A program made the translations under genes and the position numbers. DNA of 46,081 nucleotides from Herbinix sp. Its GTDB lineage: Bacteria > Bacillota > Clostridia > Lachnospirales > Lachnospiraceae. A model generated the notes under the pieces. That model saw only the letters and a list, made by a program, of their open reading frames with translations, did no database searches and was not told the origin of the DNA. Below are positions 9,821-17,000 of the stretch, in pieces. Within the stretch, counting starts at the first letter, position 1. Every line of letters starts with the position of its first letter. Location: contig JAQZBD010000087.1 of assembly GCA_029239235.1 (NCBI GenBank), positions 1 through 46,081 of the forward strand, given 5' to 3'.

Positions 9821-9902
9821 TACATTTCCTCCAAAAAATTTGTTCGAATCTATACTGTATTGTATTTCTTTCTTCTAATAATATCCCTTTACATTATTTT
9901 AT

Positions 9903-9931
9903 ATTATATCTATCTTTTGGGATGGTATCAA
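9903..9931 (-). promoter_or_regulatory. Promoter of the ABC ATPase-permease operon
   Basis: On the minus strand TTGATA (9926-9931), a 17-bp spacer and TATAAT (9903-9908) form a near-consensus promoter about 85 bp upstream of the ATPase start. Confidence 0.7.
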
Positions 9932-10008
9932 TTAACATTTAACTGAACTTTATTAAATAAATCTAAACTTTGTAATTTTATGGAATAAAAAAATTTCCAT
10001 ATAACAAA

Positions 10009-10029
10009 AGGAGGGTAAAATCCCCTCCT
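10009..10029 (-). terminator. Terminator after the AAA ATPase gene
   Basis: A short G+C-rich stem AGGAGGG / CCCTCCT (10009-10015 with 10023-10029) is followed on the minus strand by TTTTG. It lies about 25 bp after the stop of the AAA ATPase gene. Confidence 0.6.
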
Positions 10030-10054
10030 ATCAGTTGAAATATAGTACACTTAA

Positions 10055-10879
10055 TTAAATCTCGCCTTTAAACTCCTTCTCCCTGTCTTTAAAAAATTTA
10101 TAATAAAACAGAACATTCTCTAGCTCTGTCCATGTCACAGTATCAAAATCACGTCCATCCAAATTATAAATCCGGGCATTCAAGGTTCCAAGTAAAAATG
10201 GTGAATGTGTTGATATAATGAACTGACAGTTCAAAAATCTTGCCAATGTATTAATCTCCTGAGCTAACAGCACCTGGTTCGTTGGTGAAAGCGAAACCTC
10301 CGGCTCATCCAATAGATATAATGCATCCGGCCTCAAATAATCTAACAGCATCTGTAATGTGGTCTCCCCATTGGAATACTTCTCCTGGGCAAACTTCAGA
10401 ATCTCTATCTCATTCCACATTTTCTTTGAGCCCGTCAATTCTTCCTTTTGCTGCTTAGACATCCCTTTCCTTACCTGCTCATAGATATACCCTTCCTGAA
10501 GAACCGTCTCCTGCTGAATCTTCTTAATCTCATAAAGGATATCCTCGCTCTTCACATACCGGCTTCCAACGGGAATCGACTGGTAGCTGTTGCCCTCCTC
10601 ATCTTCGCCAAGCACATAACTGCATTCTCTAATAAACCTCTCAAAATAGCGCTCTCTTCCATATTTATTACAGGTGGCATATTCTTTCCCCTCCAACCCT
10701 AAGGTATTAGCCATTATGTTGAGAAGTGTGGACTTTCCGGATGCATTGCCTCCATAAAATATGGTGATATGATCGAACCGGATATGTCTATCCTCCTTCT
10801 TTGCGAATACATGATAGGGATAGATATTCGGATTCGCCACTTCCCGCTCTGTTAAATGAAAACTAGATAAATGTATCAT
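10055..10879 (-). CDS. AAA/ABC-like ATPase of unknown role
   Basis: This 274-residue soluble ATPase is of the RecF/SMC-like AAA class. Walker A GGNASGKST is at residues 43-51, a degenerate signature YSNGET is near 168-173, Walker B is LYLLDEPEVSLSP (about 188-199) and the switch region is IISTHSPFLLG. A helical insertion (about 115-165) separates the halves. Similar small proteins are widespread as single genes in Firmicutes and resemble the ATPase half of several phage-defence systems. No nuclease or toxin partner is next to it here, so defence cannot be claimed. The ribosome site is AGAGGA, 9 nt before the ATG. It sits between two transport/regulatory units, apparently as its own transcript. 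Confidence 0.75.
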   Translation of the reverse strand: MIHLSSFHLTEREVANPNIYPYHVFAKKEDRHIRFDHITIFYGGNASGKSTLLNIMANTLGLEGKEYATCNKYGRERYFERFIRECSYVLGEDEEGNSYQSIPVGSRYVKSEDILYEIKKIQQETVLQEGYIYEQVRKGMSKQQKEELTGSKKMWNEIEILKFAQEKYSNGETTLQMLLDYLRPDALYLLDEPEVSLSPTNQVLLAQEINTLARFLNCQFIISTHSPFLLGTLNARIYNLDGRDFDTVTWTELENVLFYYKFFKDREKEFKGEI

Positions 10880-10979
10880 AAATTAAATTCCTCTTAAATT
10901 ACTGTTTCCTCTGTATCCTGTTACAATAGTTAATGCTCTTTTAGAACATGATACAAATAGCATTTTATCTGAAATATAT

Positions 10980-11768
10980 TCAGTGCCCTAGTGCTTTTTG
11001 AATTATCATCCTTGTTTTAAGTACGTCCTGGGCCAATATTGCAATACGTTCATCTGTCATTCGGCCTACGGGTGCCGATATACTAAATGCATTATTGGGT
11101 ATTCCATTATGATTCTTTATGCAGGCTGCAATACATCTTACGCCAATTTCATTCTCTTCATTATCCAGTGCATATCCCTTTTCCCGGATTTGGGCTAATT
11201 CCATTTGAAGCTCCTGGTATCCGGTAATTGTTTTTTCTGTCTTTTTCTCAACTACGCTGTTGTCCCAGATATACTTTATCTCATCGTCCTTCATTTCTGC
11301 TAGGATTGCCTTTCCTACAGCTGAGCAGTATAATGGTCTGGAAAATCCTACCTGTGACGCCATCCGAATAGCACTTTCCTGGGGATTCAGAGGTGCCACT
11401 TTTTCTAAATAAAATACATCAGTTCCTCTTCTTTGCACAAAATGCACCGTTTCTCTGCAGGAATTGGCCAATTCCTCAATAAATGGGCGTACCTTGGTTA
11501 TGATATCAACCTTTGACAATATTTTTCCGGATAACTCTACAATCTTAAAGGAAAGCATATATTTTCCTGTTTCTTCATCCTGATTCACATATCCCATACA
11601 AATTAATGATAACAGTAATCTATGTACGGTACTTTTATGCAATACCAGCTTGGTGCTTAATTCTACAAGACCTATGGGTCCTGTAACAGCCAACATCTCT
11701 AGAACTCCAAATATTCGTTCCGCGGATTGAACCGGATTTTTCACATCATTTATATTTTTGTCTGCCAT
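10980..11768 (-). CDS. kdgR: IclR-family regulator, KdgR-like
   Basis: A 262-residue IclR-type regulator. The winged helix-turn-helix (about 15-75) contains GLVELSTKLVLHKSTVHRLLLSLICMGYV, and the ligand-binding domain (about 85-260) contains the GFSRPLYCSAVGKAILA and EIGVRCIAACIKNHNG stretches. It is divergent from kdgA-kdgK. The shared gap carries a site matching 16 of 19 positions of the enterobacterial KdgR consensus as I remember it, placed just downstream of the kdgA promoter, so repression relieved by 2-keto-3-deoxygluconate is the natural model. A weak minus-strand -10 (TATAAT at 11858-11863) could drive it. The family is certain; the KdgR role is inferred from the operator and neighbours. 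Confidence 0.88.
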   Translation of the reverse strand: MADKNINDVKNPVQSAERIFGVLEMLAVTGPIGLVELSTKLVLHKSTVHRLLLSLICMGYVNQDEETGKYMLSFKIVELSGKILSKVDIITKVRPFIEELANSCRETVHFVQRRGTDVFYLEKVAPLNPQESAIRMASQVGFSRPLYCSAVGKAILAEMKDDEIKYIWDNSVVEKKTEKTITGYQELQMELAQIREKGYALDNEENEIGVRCIAACIKNHNGIPNNAFSISAPVGRMTDERIAILAQDVLKTRMIIQKALGH

Positions 11769-11899
11769 TTCTTATTCACCTTCTTGAATTCTCGTTATAA
11801 AACTATACAAGCGCAAATACAACACCTTTGCCAGAAGTTAAAGACAACCTCTCACAAATTATAGTAACAGTTATAGAAAAAAAACACAACAATAAGCTC

Positions 11900-11928
11900 T
11901 TGACAAATTACTATATCAAACTTATACT
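11900..11928 (+). promoter_or_regulatory. Promoter of kdgA
   Basis: TTGACA (11900-11905), a 17-bp spacer and TATACT (11923-11928) make a strong vegetative promoter. Transcription would start near 11935, inside or just before the operator, leaving a leader of about 208 nt. Confidence 0.8.
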
Positions 11929-11942
11929 CAAATTACAACATT

Positions 11943-11970
11943 TTTGAAACCTTGTTTCATATTATGAAAC
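11943..11970 (+). promoter_or_regulatory. KdgR-like operator, three GAAAC half-sites
   Basis: TTTGAAACCTTGTTTCATA (11943-11961) matches the remembered KdgR consensus AATRAAAYNNYRTTTYATT at 16 of 19 positions. It overlaps a perfect 17-bp palindrome GTTTCATATTATGAAAC (11954-11970), giving three alternating half-sites. Its position at about +8 to +35 fits a repressor that blocks elongation. The rest of the 375-bp gap holds the leader and no gene apart from a 5-codon uORF. Confidence 0.7.
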
Positions 11971-12104
11971 TTTTTTCTTTATCGGTTAAACTACCTTTAT
12001 AAGTTAGACTACATAGAAAAACTTTAAACGCCATGATCAAATTATCAATTCAATTATGGCCTCCTCTATAACCAATCATCAATACTTCAAAATGAAAGGA
12101 AAAT

Positions 12105-12122
12105 ATGAGTCTGAACAAATGA
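12105..12122 (+). other. Possible 5-codon upstream ORF in the kdgA leader
   Basis: ATG-AGT-CTG-AAC-AAA-TGA is preceded by AAAGGA, a better ribosome site than the GGGTAAG before kdgA itself, 22 nt downstream. Its stop overlaps a small palindrome ATGATC-A-GATCAT (12119-12131). It could feed ribosomes to kdgA or be chance. Confidence 0.3.
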
Positions 12123-12143
12123 TCAGATCATAGGGTAAGAATT

Positions 12144-13106
12144 ATGAATGAGATTTTAGAACGTATTTCGAAAATTGGAATTGTACCTGTAATAGCCTTA
12201 GAGAATTCAGAAGATGCAGCTCCTTTAGCAAAAGCACTTTGTGATGGCGGCCTTCCCTGTGCTGAAGTTACCTTTCGTACTGCTGCCGCTGAGGATTCTA
12301 TTCGCATCATTGCCACCGAATTTCCTGAAATGTTACTTGGTGCCGGTACTGTATTAACAACAGAACAGGTTGATCGTGCAATCGCAGCAGGTGCTAAGTT
12401 TATCGTAAGCCCCGGTTTAAATCCTAAGATTGTAAAGTACTGTGTTGACAGAAATATCACCATCTTACCGGGCTGTACAAATCCTAGCGATATTGAGCAG
12501 GCACTAGAACATGGGCTTGAGGTTGTAAAGTTTTTCCCAGCGGAAGCAAGCGGTGGTTTAAATATGATTAAAGCCATGGCAGCCCCATATACTACTATGA
12601 AATTTATGCCCACTGGTGGAATTAGCCCCGCTAATTTAAATACCTATCTAGATTTTCGTAAGATCATAGCTTGCGGCGGAAGCTGGATGGTTAGTAATGA
12701 TTTAATCAGGAGTAAAAATTTTGCTGAGATTACAGTTCTTACAAAACAAGCCATCTCATCTATGTTAGGTTTTAAAATAGCTCATGTTGGAATTAATATG
12801 AATAGTGAAGCTGAAGCCGTGACACTGGCGGATACTTTTGAACAGATTTTTGATTTTAAAACGGATGACAGAGCCTCTTCCATCTTTTCCGGAACAGGCC
12901 TTGAAATCATGAAAACTCCCTATCTTGGAGCAAATGGACATATAGCAATAGCTACAAATTATATTGAAAGAGCTATTTATCATTTAGAAATGCGTGGTTA
13001 CCAGGTTGATATGGATACAGCGAAATATGACAGTACTCATCAATTGAAAGCAGTCTATTTGGTAGGTAATTACGGAAATTTCGCATTACATCTAGTTCAA
13101 AAATAA
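12144..13106 (+). CDS. kdgA: KDPG/KHG aldolase fused to a C-terminal VOC-like domain
   Basis: Residues 1 to about 210 form a class I 2-keto-3-deoxy-6-phosphogluconate aldolase, which splits KDPG into pyruvate and glyceraldehyde-3-phosphate. Glu41 lies in CAEVTFRT and the Schiff-base Lys129 in GLEVVKFFPAE, with PGCTNPSDI and FMPTGGI around the phosphate site. Ordinary aldolases end near 205-215 residues; this one continues to 320. The extra part begins KIAHVGINMNSEAEA and ends VYLVGNYGNFALHLVQK, with GHIAIATNYIERAIYHLEMRGY between, the pattern of a two-module vicinal-oxygen-chelate (glyoxalase-like) fold. Its role is unknown; classical metal ligands are not obvious. It is followed 163 bp later by kdgK. 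The ribosome site is weak. Confidence 0.93.
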   Translation: MNEILERISKIGIVPVIALENSEDAAPLAKALCDGGLPCAEVTFRTAAAEDSIRIIATEFPEMLLGAGTVLTTEQVDRAIAAGAKFIVSPGLNPKIVKYCVDRNITILPGCTNPSDIEQALEHGLEVVKFFPAEASGGLNMIKAMAAPYTTMKFMPTGGISPANLNTYLDFRKIIACGGSWMVSNDLIRSKNFAEITVLTKQAISSMLGFKIAHVGINMNSEAEAVTLADTFEQIFDFKTDDRASSIFSGTGLEIMKTPYLGANGHIAIATNYIERAIYHLEMRGYQVDMDTAKYDSTHQLKAVYLVGNYGNFALHLVQK

Positions 13107-13171
13107 AAAAGTAAACTTAGTTTTTCGTAAACTACAGTATGTAATAAATCCACATAATTGCTGTAGCTACA

Positions 13172-13231
13172 GAATTTATATTTAAGAGTTTATATTTAAA
13201 AATTATTTAAGAATTTATATTTAAGAGTTTA
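13172..13231. repeat. 21-bp direct repeat between kdgA and kdgK
   Basis: GAATTTATATTTAAGAGTTTA occurs at 13172-13192 and again, identical, at 13211-13231, with a related AAATTATTTAAGAA between. The gap is very AT-rich. The second copy ends about 25 bp before the kdgK ribosome site. Confidence 0.75.
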
Positions 13232-13269
13232 ACACTTATCTAAGAATAGAAGCATTAAGGAGGATTTAT

Positions 13270-14295
13270 ATGTCTAAAAAAGTTATAACCTTTGGTGAAA
13301 TAATGTTACGTCTTGCCCCAGAAGGCTACAACCGTTTTGTACAGACGGAAGCCTATCAGGCAACCTATGGTGGAGGCGAAGCTAATGTCGCAGTCTCTCT
13401 CGCTAATTTCGGATTAAATGCGAGCTTTGTCACAAAGCTTCCTGCACATGAGATCGGGCAGGCAGGAGTAAATTCCCTCAGAAAATTTGGTGTAGACACT
13501 ACACATATCACCCGGGGCGGTGATCGTGTTGGTATTTACTTTTTAGAGAAAGGTGCCAGCCAAAGACCTTCTAAAGTTATTTATGACCGTGCCGGTTCTT
13601 CTATTCAGGCAGCTACAAGTGAGGATTTTAACTGGGATACCATCTTTGAAGGTGCAGACTGGTTCCACTTTACCGGAATAACTCCGGCTCTTGGCGACAA
13701 TGTTGCAGCCATCTGTCTGGATGCATGTAAATATGCAAAGGAAAAAGGAATTACCATCAGCTGCGATTTAAACTATAGGAATAAACTCTGGTCAAAGGCA
13801 AAAGCAAAAGAAGTTATGAGTGAACTCTGCAAATACGTAGATGTTTGTATCGCCAACGAAGAGGATGCACATGATGTCTTCGGTATTAAGGCAGCAGATA
13901 CAGATGTTACTACCGGAAAAGTAAATCATGAAGGCTATAAAGAGGTAGCTTATCAGCTAACGAAAGAGTTTGGATTTAAGAAGGTGGCAATTACCTTACG
14001 GGAATCTGTTTCCGCAAATGATAATTACTGGGCAGCAATGCTGTATGATGGAAGTGATTATTATTTCAGTAAAAAATATCTCATGCATATCGTTGACCGT
14101 GTTGGCGGAGGGGACTCCTTTGGCGCCGGATTAATCTATGCTACTCTGCAGGATTATGCCCCACAAAAGGCAATCGAATTCGCTGTTGCTGCCAGCTGTT
14201 TAAAGCACAGTATTGAAGGAGACTTTAACCAGGTTACTGTTGATGAAGTATCAAAGCTTGCCGGCGGAGACGCTTCCGGTCGTGTTCAGAGATAG
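13270..14295 (+). CDS. kdgK: 2-keto-3-deoxygluconate kinase
   Basis: This PfkB-family sugar kinase of 341 residues phosphorylates 2-keto-3-deoxygluconate to KDPG, the substrate of the preceding gene product. The N-terminal substrate region YGGGEANVAVSLANFG is at residues 33-48. The C-terminal PfkB signature DRVGGGDSFGAGLIYA has the catalytic Asp at residue 282. ISCDLNYRNKLWS and CIANEEDA are typical of KdgK. The start has AAGGAGGATTTAT just before the ATG. It is the last gene of the kdgA-kdgK unit and is followed by two hairpins, the second a strong terminator. The assignment is firm from family and operon. Confidence 0.95.
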   Translation: MSKKVITFGEIMLRLAPEGYNRFVQTEAYQATYGGGEANVAVSLANFGLNASFVTKLPAHEIGQAGVNSLRKFGVDTTHITRGGDRVGIYFLEKGASQRPSKVIYDRAGSSIQAATSEDFNWDTIFEGADWFHFTGITPALGDNVAAICLDACKYAKEKGITISCDLNYRNKLWSKAKAKEVMSELCKYVDVCIANEEDAHDVFGIKAADTDVTTGKVNHEGYKEVAYQLTKEFGFKKVAITLRESVSANDNYWAAMLYDGSDYYFSKKYLMHIVDRVGGGDSFGAGLIYATLQDYAPQKAIEFAVAASCLKHSIEGDFNQVTVDEVSKLAGGDASGRVQR

Positions 14296-14391
14296 ATTTC
14301 AATGACATCCATTCCATCAATGATTCACAAATAAATATACCGATAAATTATTAGTTATATAGAAGGAGCCTATACCCACTCCTTTTATCAT

Positions 14392-14434
14392 AGTCCTTAA
14401 GCACTTTTAGTAAGATTTGTGCTTAAGGACTTTT
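14392..14434 (+). terminator. Terminator of the kdgA-kdgK unit
   Basis: A perfect 13-bp stem AGTCCTTAAGCAC / GTGCTTAAGGACT (14392-14404 with 14419-14431) is followed by TTT. A weaker hairpin AAGGAG/CTCCTT (14363-14384) precedes it. Confidence 0.85.
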
Positions 14435-14435
14435 A

Positions 14436-14555
14436 TGAACTTTCATTTATTGAACTTTCATTTATTGAACTTTCACTTATTGAACTTTCACTTATTGAAC
14501 TTTCACTTATTGAACTTTCACTTACTGAACTTTCACTTATTGAACTATCATTCAT
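14436..14555. repeat. 15-bp tandem repeat array, eight units
   Basis: Eight head-to-tail units start at 14436. Two read TGAACTTTCATTTAT, four TGAACTTTCACTTAT, one ends in C, and the last is degenerate (TGAACTATCATTCAT); a ninth decayed unit may follow. On the minus strand the unit is open in one frame and would encode SSISE pentapeptides in an 87-residue reading frame (14433-14696), which I do not accept as a gene without further evidence. On that strand the unit contains GAAAGTTCAATA, the same as the 3' end of the neighbouring surface-protein gene (14734-14745). Confidence 0.9.
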
Positions 14556-14588
14556 AAATTCAACTATCAAATTCTCATACTGAGGCGA

Positions 14589-14701
14589 GGAATATGTGTG
14601 TATATATTCAGATGGCGCAGACCGGCATCTTGTAGTTGACATCTTTTCGTCAACTACTGGATGGTAAGGCAAGTCCAGATGAATATATACACACATATTC
14701 C
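14589..14701. repeat. 113-bp nested inverted repeat
   Basis: A perfect 22-bp outer inverted repeat (14589-14610 with 14680-14701) surrounds a second perfect 9-bp stem GTAGTTGAC/GTCAACTAC (14632-14640 with 14649-14657). Poorly paired GC-richer sequence lies between. It stands between the tandem array and the true 3' end of the surface-protein gene and resembles a small non-autonomous palindromic element or a very stable RNA hairpin. Confidence 0.75.
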
Positions 14702-14731
14702 TTTCAATACATAAATCTGACTTTTTACCAT

Positions 14732-14848
14732 CTATTGAACTTTCAACTTAATATAAGTATATTTACTATAAACCTTAGTCCCTCCAACATTCCTATATGC
14801 TCTTATTTTATAATAACAGTATTTCTTACTAGTCAAACCGGATTTTTT
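14732..14848 (-). other. Frameshifted 3' tail of the surface-protein gene
   Basis: After the stop at 14833-14835 the neighbouring frame continues the missing half of the last fibronectin type III domain: KSGLTSKKYCYYKIRAYR, then an ending at TAG (14732-14734). The switch maps to a run of six A on the coding strand (plus-strand T at 14843-14848). One more A would join the frames exactly. The gap to the kdgK terminator holds the two repeats above and no other gene. Confidence 0.8.
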
Positions 14849-16740
14849 GAAGTAATAGAAACACGTGTATATGATCCATTTTCTGAAGCAGACTGATATA
14901 TTTGATAACCATTAGCACCATTTACTGCGTTCCATTTAAGCTTAATTTTACCACTGCTATTGGAACTTACATAAGCCGCAGGTGCTGATAAGGTAGGCGC
15001 TATTGCAATGATATCGGAATAACTTCCATAAATAGTCGCAGGACCGATATAGTTATAGGCTCTTACTTTATAATAATACATTTTTCCCGTTGTAAGCTTC
15101 GTGTTAGTATAGCTTGTATTTTTCGTTGTTGCTATCTTTTCAAAGGAGCCAAATCTTGATGTTGATCTGTATACTTTATATCCATAGGCACTGGCGGTTG
15201 ACTTCCACGAAACTTTTACGCTGTTATAGTTCATCACAGTTGCTTTTACGGGTGACGATAACTTTAGTATTGAACTTACGCTAGCTTGGTCTGTATGATA
15301 AAAAAATGCAGTTTTATCGGTGATACTCGATTTATAAATAGTTCTTGTGTGAAGCACTGTGCTATATCTGCTAACTTGATTATCACAGATATTCATTAAG
15401 GTCTTTTCTTTATTTGCCCATCCCATAAATATAAATACATGTGTTGAATGTCCACCTAATAAATTGCCATATCGGTCAGTTGTAAAGCCAATATCCCCAG
15501 GCTGCATCAGACTAAGATTCATTTCTCTTTTCCATCCTCTGGCAACCAGATGATCCTCTACCTGATTCGTTCTAACAATGGAGTTTGGTATTTCCAGTCC
15601 TAATCTTCGAAAGGCTTCGCTTACGGTAATTGCACAGGTGTTCGTAGGATTACCATAATGTAATTGAACTGCTTTATTAAAAACACTATTCCTATTACTT
15701 AAGCTTGACATATATAGAAATAGGGTTGATCCGATACTTTTATTCAAGGTTTTTACAGAGATCCCAGATGTAAAATCACTATAAATGGTTTTACTGTCTA
15801 ATGTTCGATATGCTCTCACCTTATAACTATATTTCGTATTTGTTGATAAACCGCTATCCTTAAACTCAGTAGAGCTCACCGTAGCTATTTTAACATAGTC
15901 ATCATAGGCTACCTTATAGCGATATATCTCATAACCGGTGGCATTGGTAACACTCTTCCAGGATACTTTTACTTTATCATAATCTTGTGCTACTGCAAAC
16001 TCAGCACTAGGAACCACCAAAGTATTTATGATACTGATCTTGCAGGCTGCTGTAAAACTCCCATCTTCTGTCATTGCAGTTATTTCAACATCACCACTTT
16101 TTAATGCAGTTATCTGTCCTAAGGAATCAATGGCTGCTACATTTGGATTGCTGCTTGTCCATCTTATATTTTTATTCGTAGCCTCTGCCGGAGATACCGT
16201 TGGTAATAAGACAATCGTTTCTCCTACCAATAAGGTTGTGGATGTTGTATCCAGGGTAATCCCCGTAACTGATACCCCGGGTGCTGAGCTATACACAGCC
16301 GTTGTCAATCCATTCCAGGGATTCGTAAATCCTCTTTTATTCATTTCATAATAAAGGGTTAATTCGGATTTACAGTTAACAAAGACCTGTTCCCCGATGG
16401 TAGGCGCGTCTCCCATAAATCTTATGCTGGCTAAATTGAAACAATTGCTAAATGCATTGTTTCCTATGTACGTTACACTATCCGGGATTACAATACTCGT
16501 AAGGGTTGTTGAGTTAGAAAATGCATCCTGACTGATAGCCACCACAACATAACCATCTAATTGCTGCGGAATAATTAAATTGCTTTCATTCCCATTGTAG
16601 TGTGTTATTGCAATTCCAGATTCATACATATTATATGTAAAACCACCTGTATCTGCAGATACTATTTTGGGATTTTGACTGATCAGTAGGAGAATAATAA
16701 CAACACACTTAGACATTAAAAATAAGATTTTACGATTCAC
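14833..16740 (-). CDS. Secreted multidomain protein: LRR, Ig-like, FN3, cysteine-peptidase-like
   Basis: A 635-residue exported protein with a signal peptide (positive MNRK, hydrophobic 12-21, cleavage near residue 29). Domains in order: a BspA-type leucine-rich repeat region (about 35-145, IVIPDSVTYIGNNAFSNC), a bacterial Ig-like BIG2 domain (157-240), an FN3 domain (243-332), and an NlpC/P60- or CHAP-like cysteine hydrolase segment (about 335-475; Cys369 in NTCAITVSEA, PGDIGF at 414-419, His434 in GHSTHVFIFMGW). An FN3 domain (about 490-585) and a truncated FN3 domain follow. It starts with GTG, with GGAG 8 nt upstream. The last domain is cut by a frameshift. The protein probably acts on or near the cell wall or host surface. 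Peptidase activity is inferred from motif spacing only. Confidence 0.8.
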   Translation of the reverse strand: MNRKILFLMSKCVVIILLLISQNPKIVSADTGGFTYNMYESGIAITHYNGNESNLIIPQQLDGYVVVAISQDAFSNSTTLTSIVIPDSVTYIGNNAFSNCFNLASIRFMGDAPTIGEQVFVNCKSELTLYYEMNKRGFTNPWNGLTTAVYSSAPGVSVTGITLDTTSTTLLVGETIVLLPTVSPAEATNKNIRWTSSNPNVAAIDSLGQITALKSGDVEITAMTEDGSFTAACKISIINTLVVPSAEFAVAQDYDKVKVSWKSVTNATGYEIYRYKVAYDDYVKIATVSSTEFKDSGLSTNTKYSYKVRAYRTLDSKTIYSDFTSGISVKTLNKSIGSTLFLYMSSLSNRNSVFNKAVQLHYGNPTNTCAITVSEAFRRLGLEIPNSIVRTNQVEDHLVARGWKREMNLSLMQPGDIGFTTDRYGNLLGGHSTHVFIFMGWANKEKTLMNICDNQVSRYSTVLHTRTIYKSSITDKTAFFYHTDQASVSSILKLSSPVKATVMNYNSVKVSWKSTASAYGYKVYRSTSRFGSFEKIATTKNTSYTNTKLTTGKMYYYKVRAYNYIGPATIYGSYSDIIAIAPTLSAPAAYVSSNSSGKIKLKWNAVNGANGYQIYQSASENGSYTRVSITSKNPV

Positions 16741-16858
16741 TTACAGCACTCCTTAATTTTTATAGATAAGTACATTATCTCATATGAATACTGGGATTTT
16801 AACTTGTAAATAAATCCAATTATGTAAACTATTAGAGTCATATAATAACATCAAAAAT

Positions 16859-16881
16859 GGAAGAGGCAAAAAGCCTCTTCC
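16859..16881. terminator. Terminator after the importer operon
   Basis: A perfect 9-bp stem GGAAGAGGC-aaaaa-GCCTCTTCC is followed on the minus strand by ATTTTTG and on the plus strand by TAATTTTT. It lies about 120 bp after the last importer gene and upstream of the surface-protein gene. Confidence 0.85.
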
Positions 16882-17000
16882 GTAATTTTTCAAGATTTTA
16901 CAATGTAAAACCTCACATTCGATTATTCCTGTACTTCAATCGGAAGGAACGAAAATTGGGTAACATCAGAGAGCCCCATATCTGTAGATTTCCTTCGTAA

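Noticed and set aside
10055..10879. Phage-defence ATPase
   Set aside because: The ATPase type occurs in defence systems, but no effector gene adjoins it; neighbours are ordinary transport and sugar genes.
12128..12613. 161-codon minus-strand reading frame inside kdgA
   Set aside because: It is antisense to a clearly identified aldolase and has no family resemblance or ribosome site.
14436..14555. CRISPR array
   Set aside because: Units are 15 bp and directly adjacent with no spacers, and no cas genes are present.
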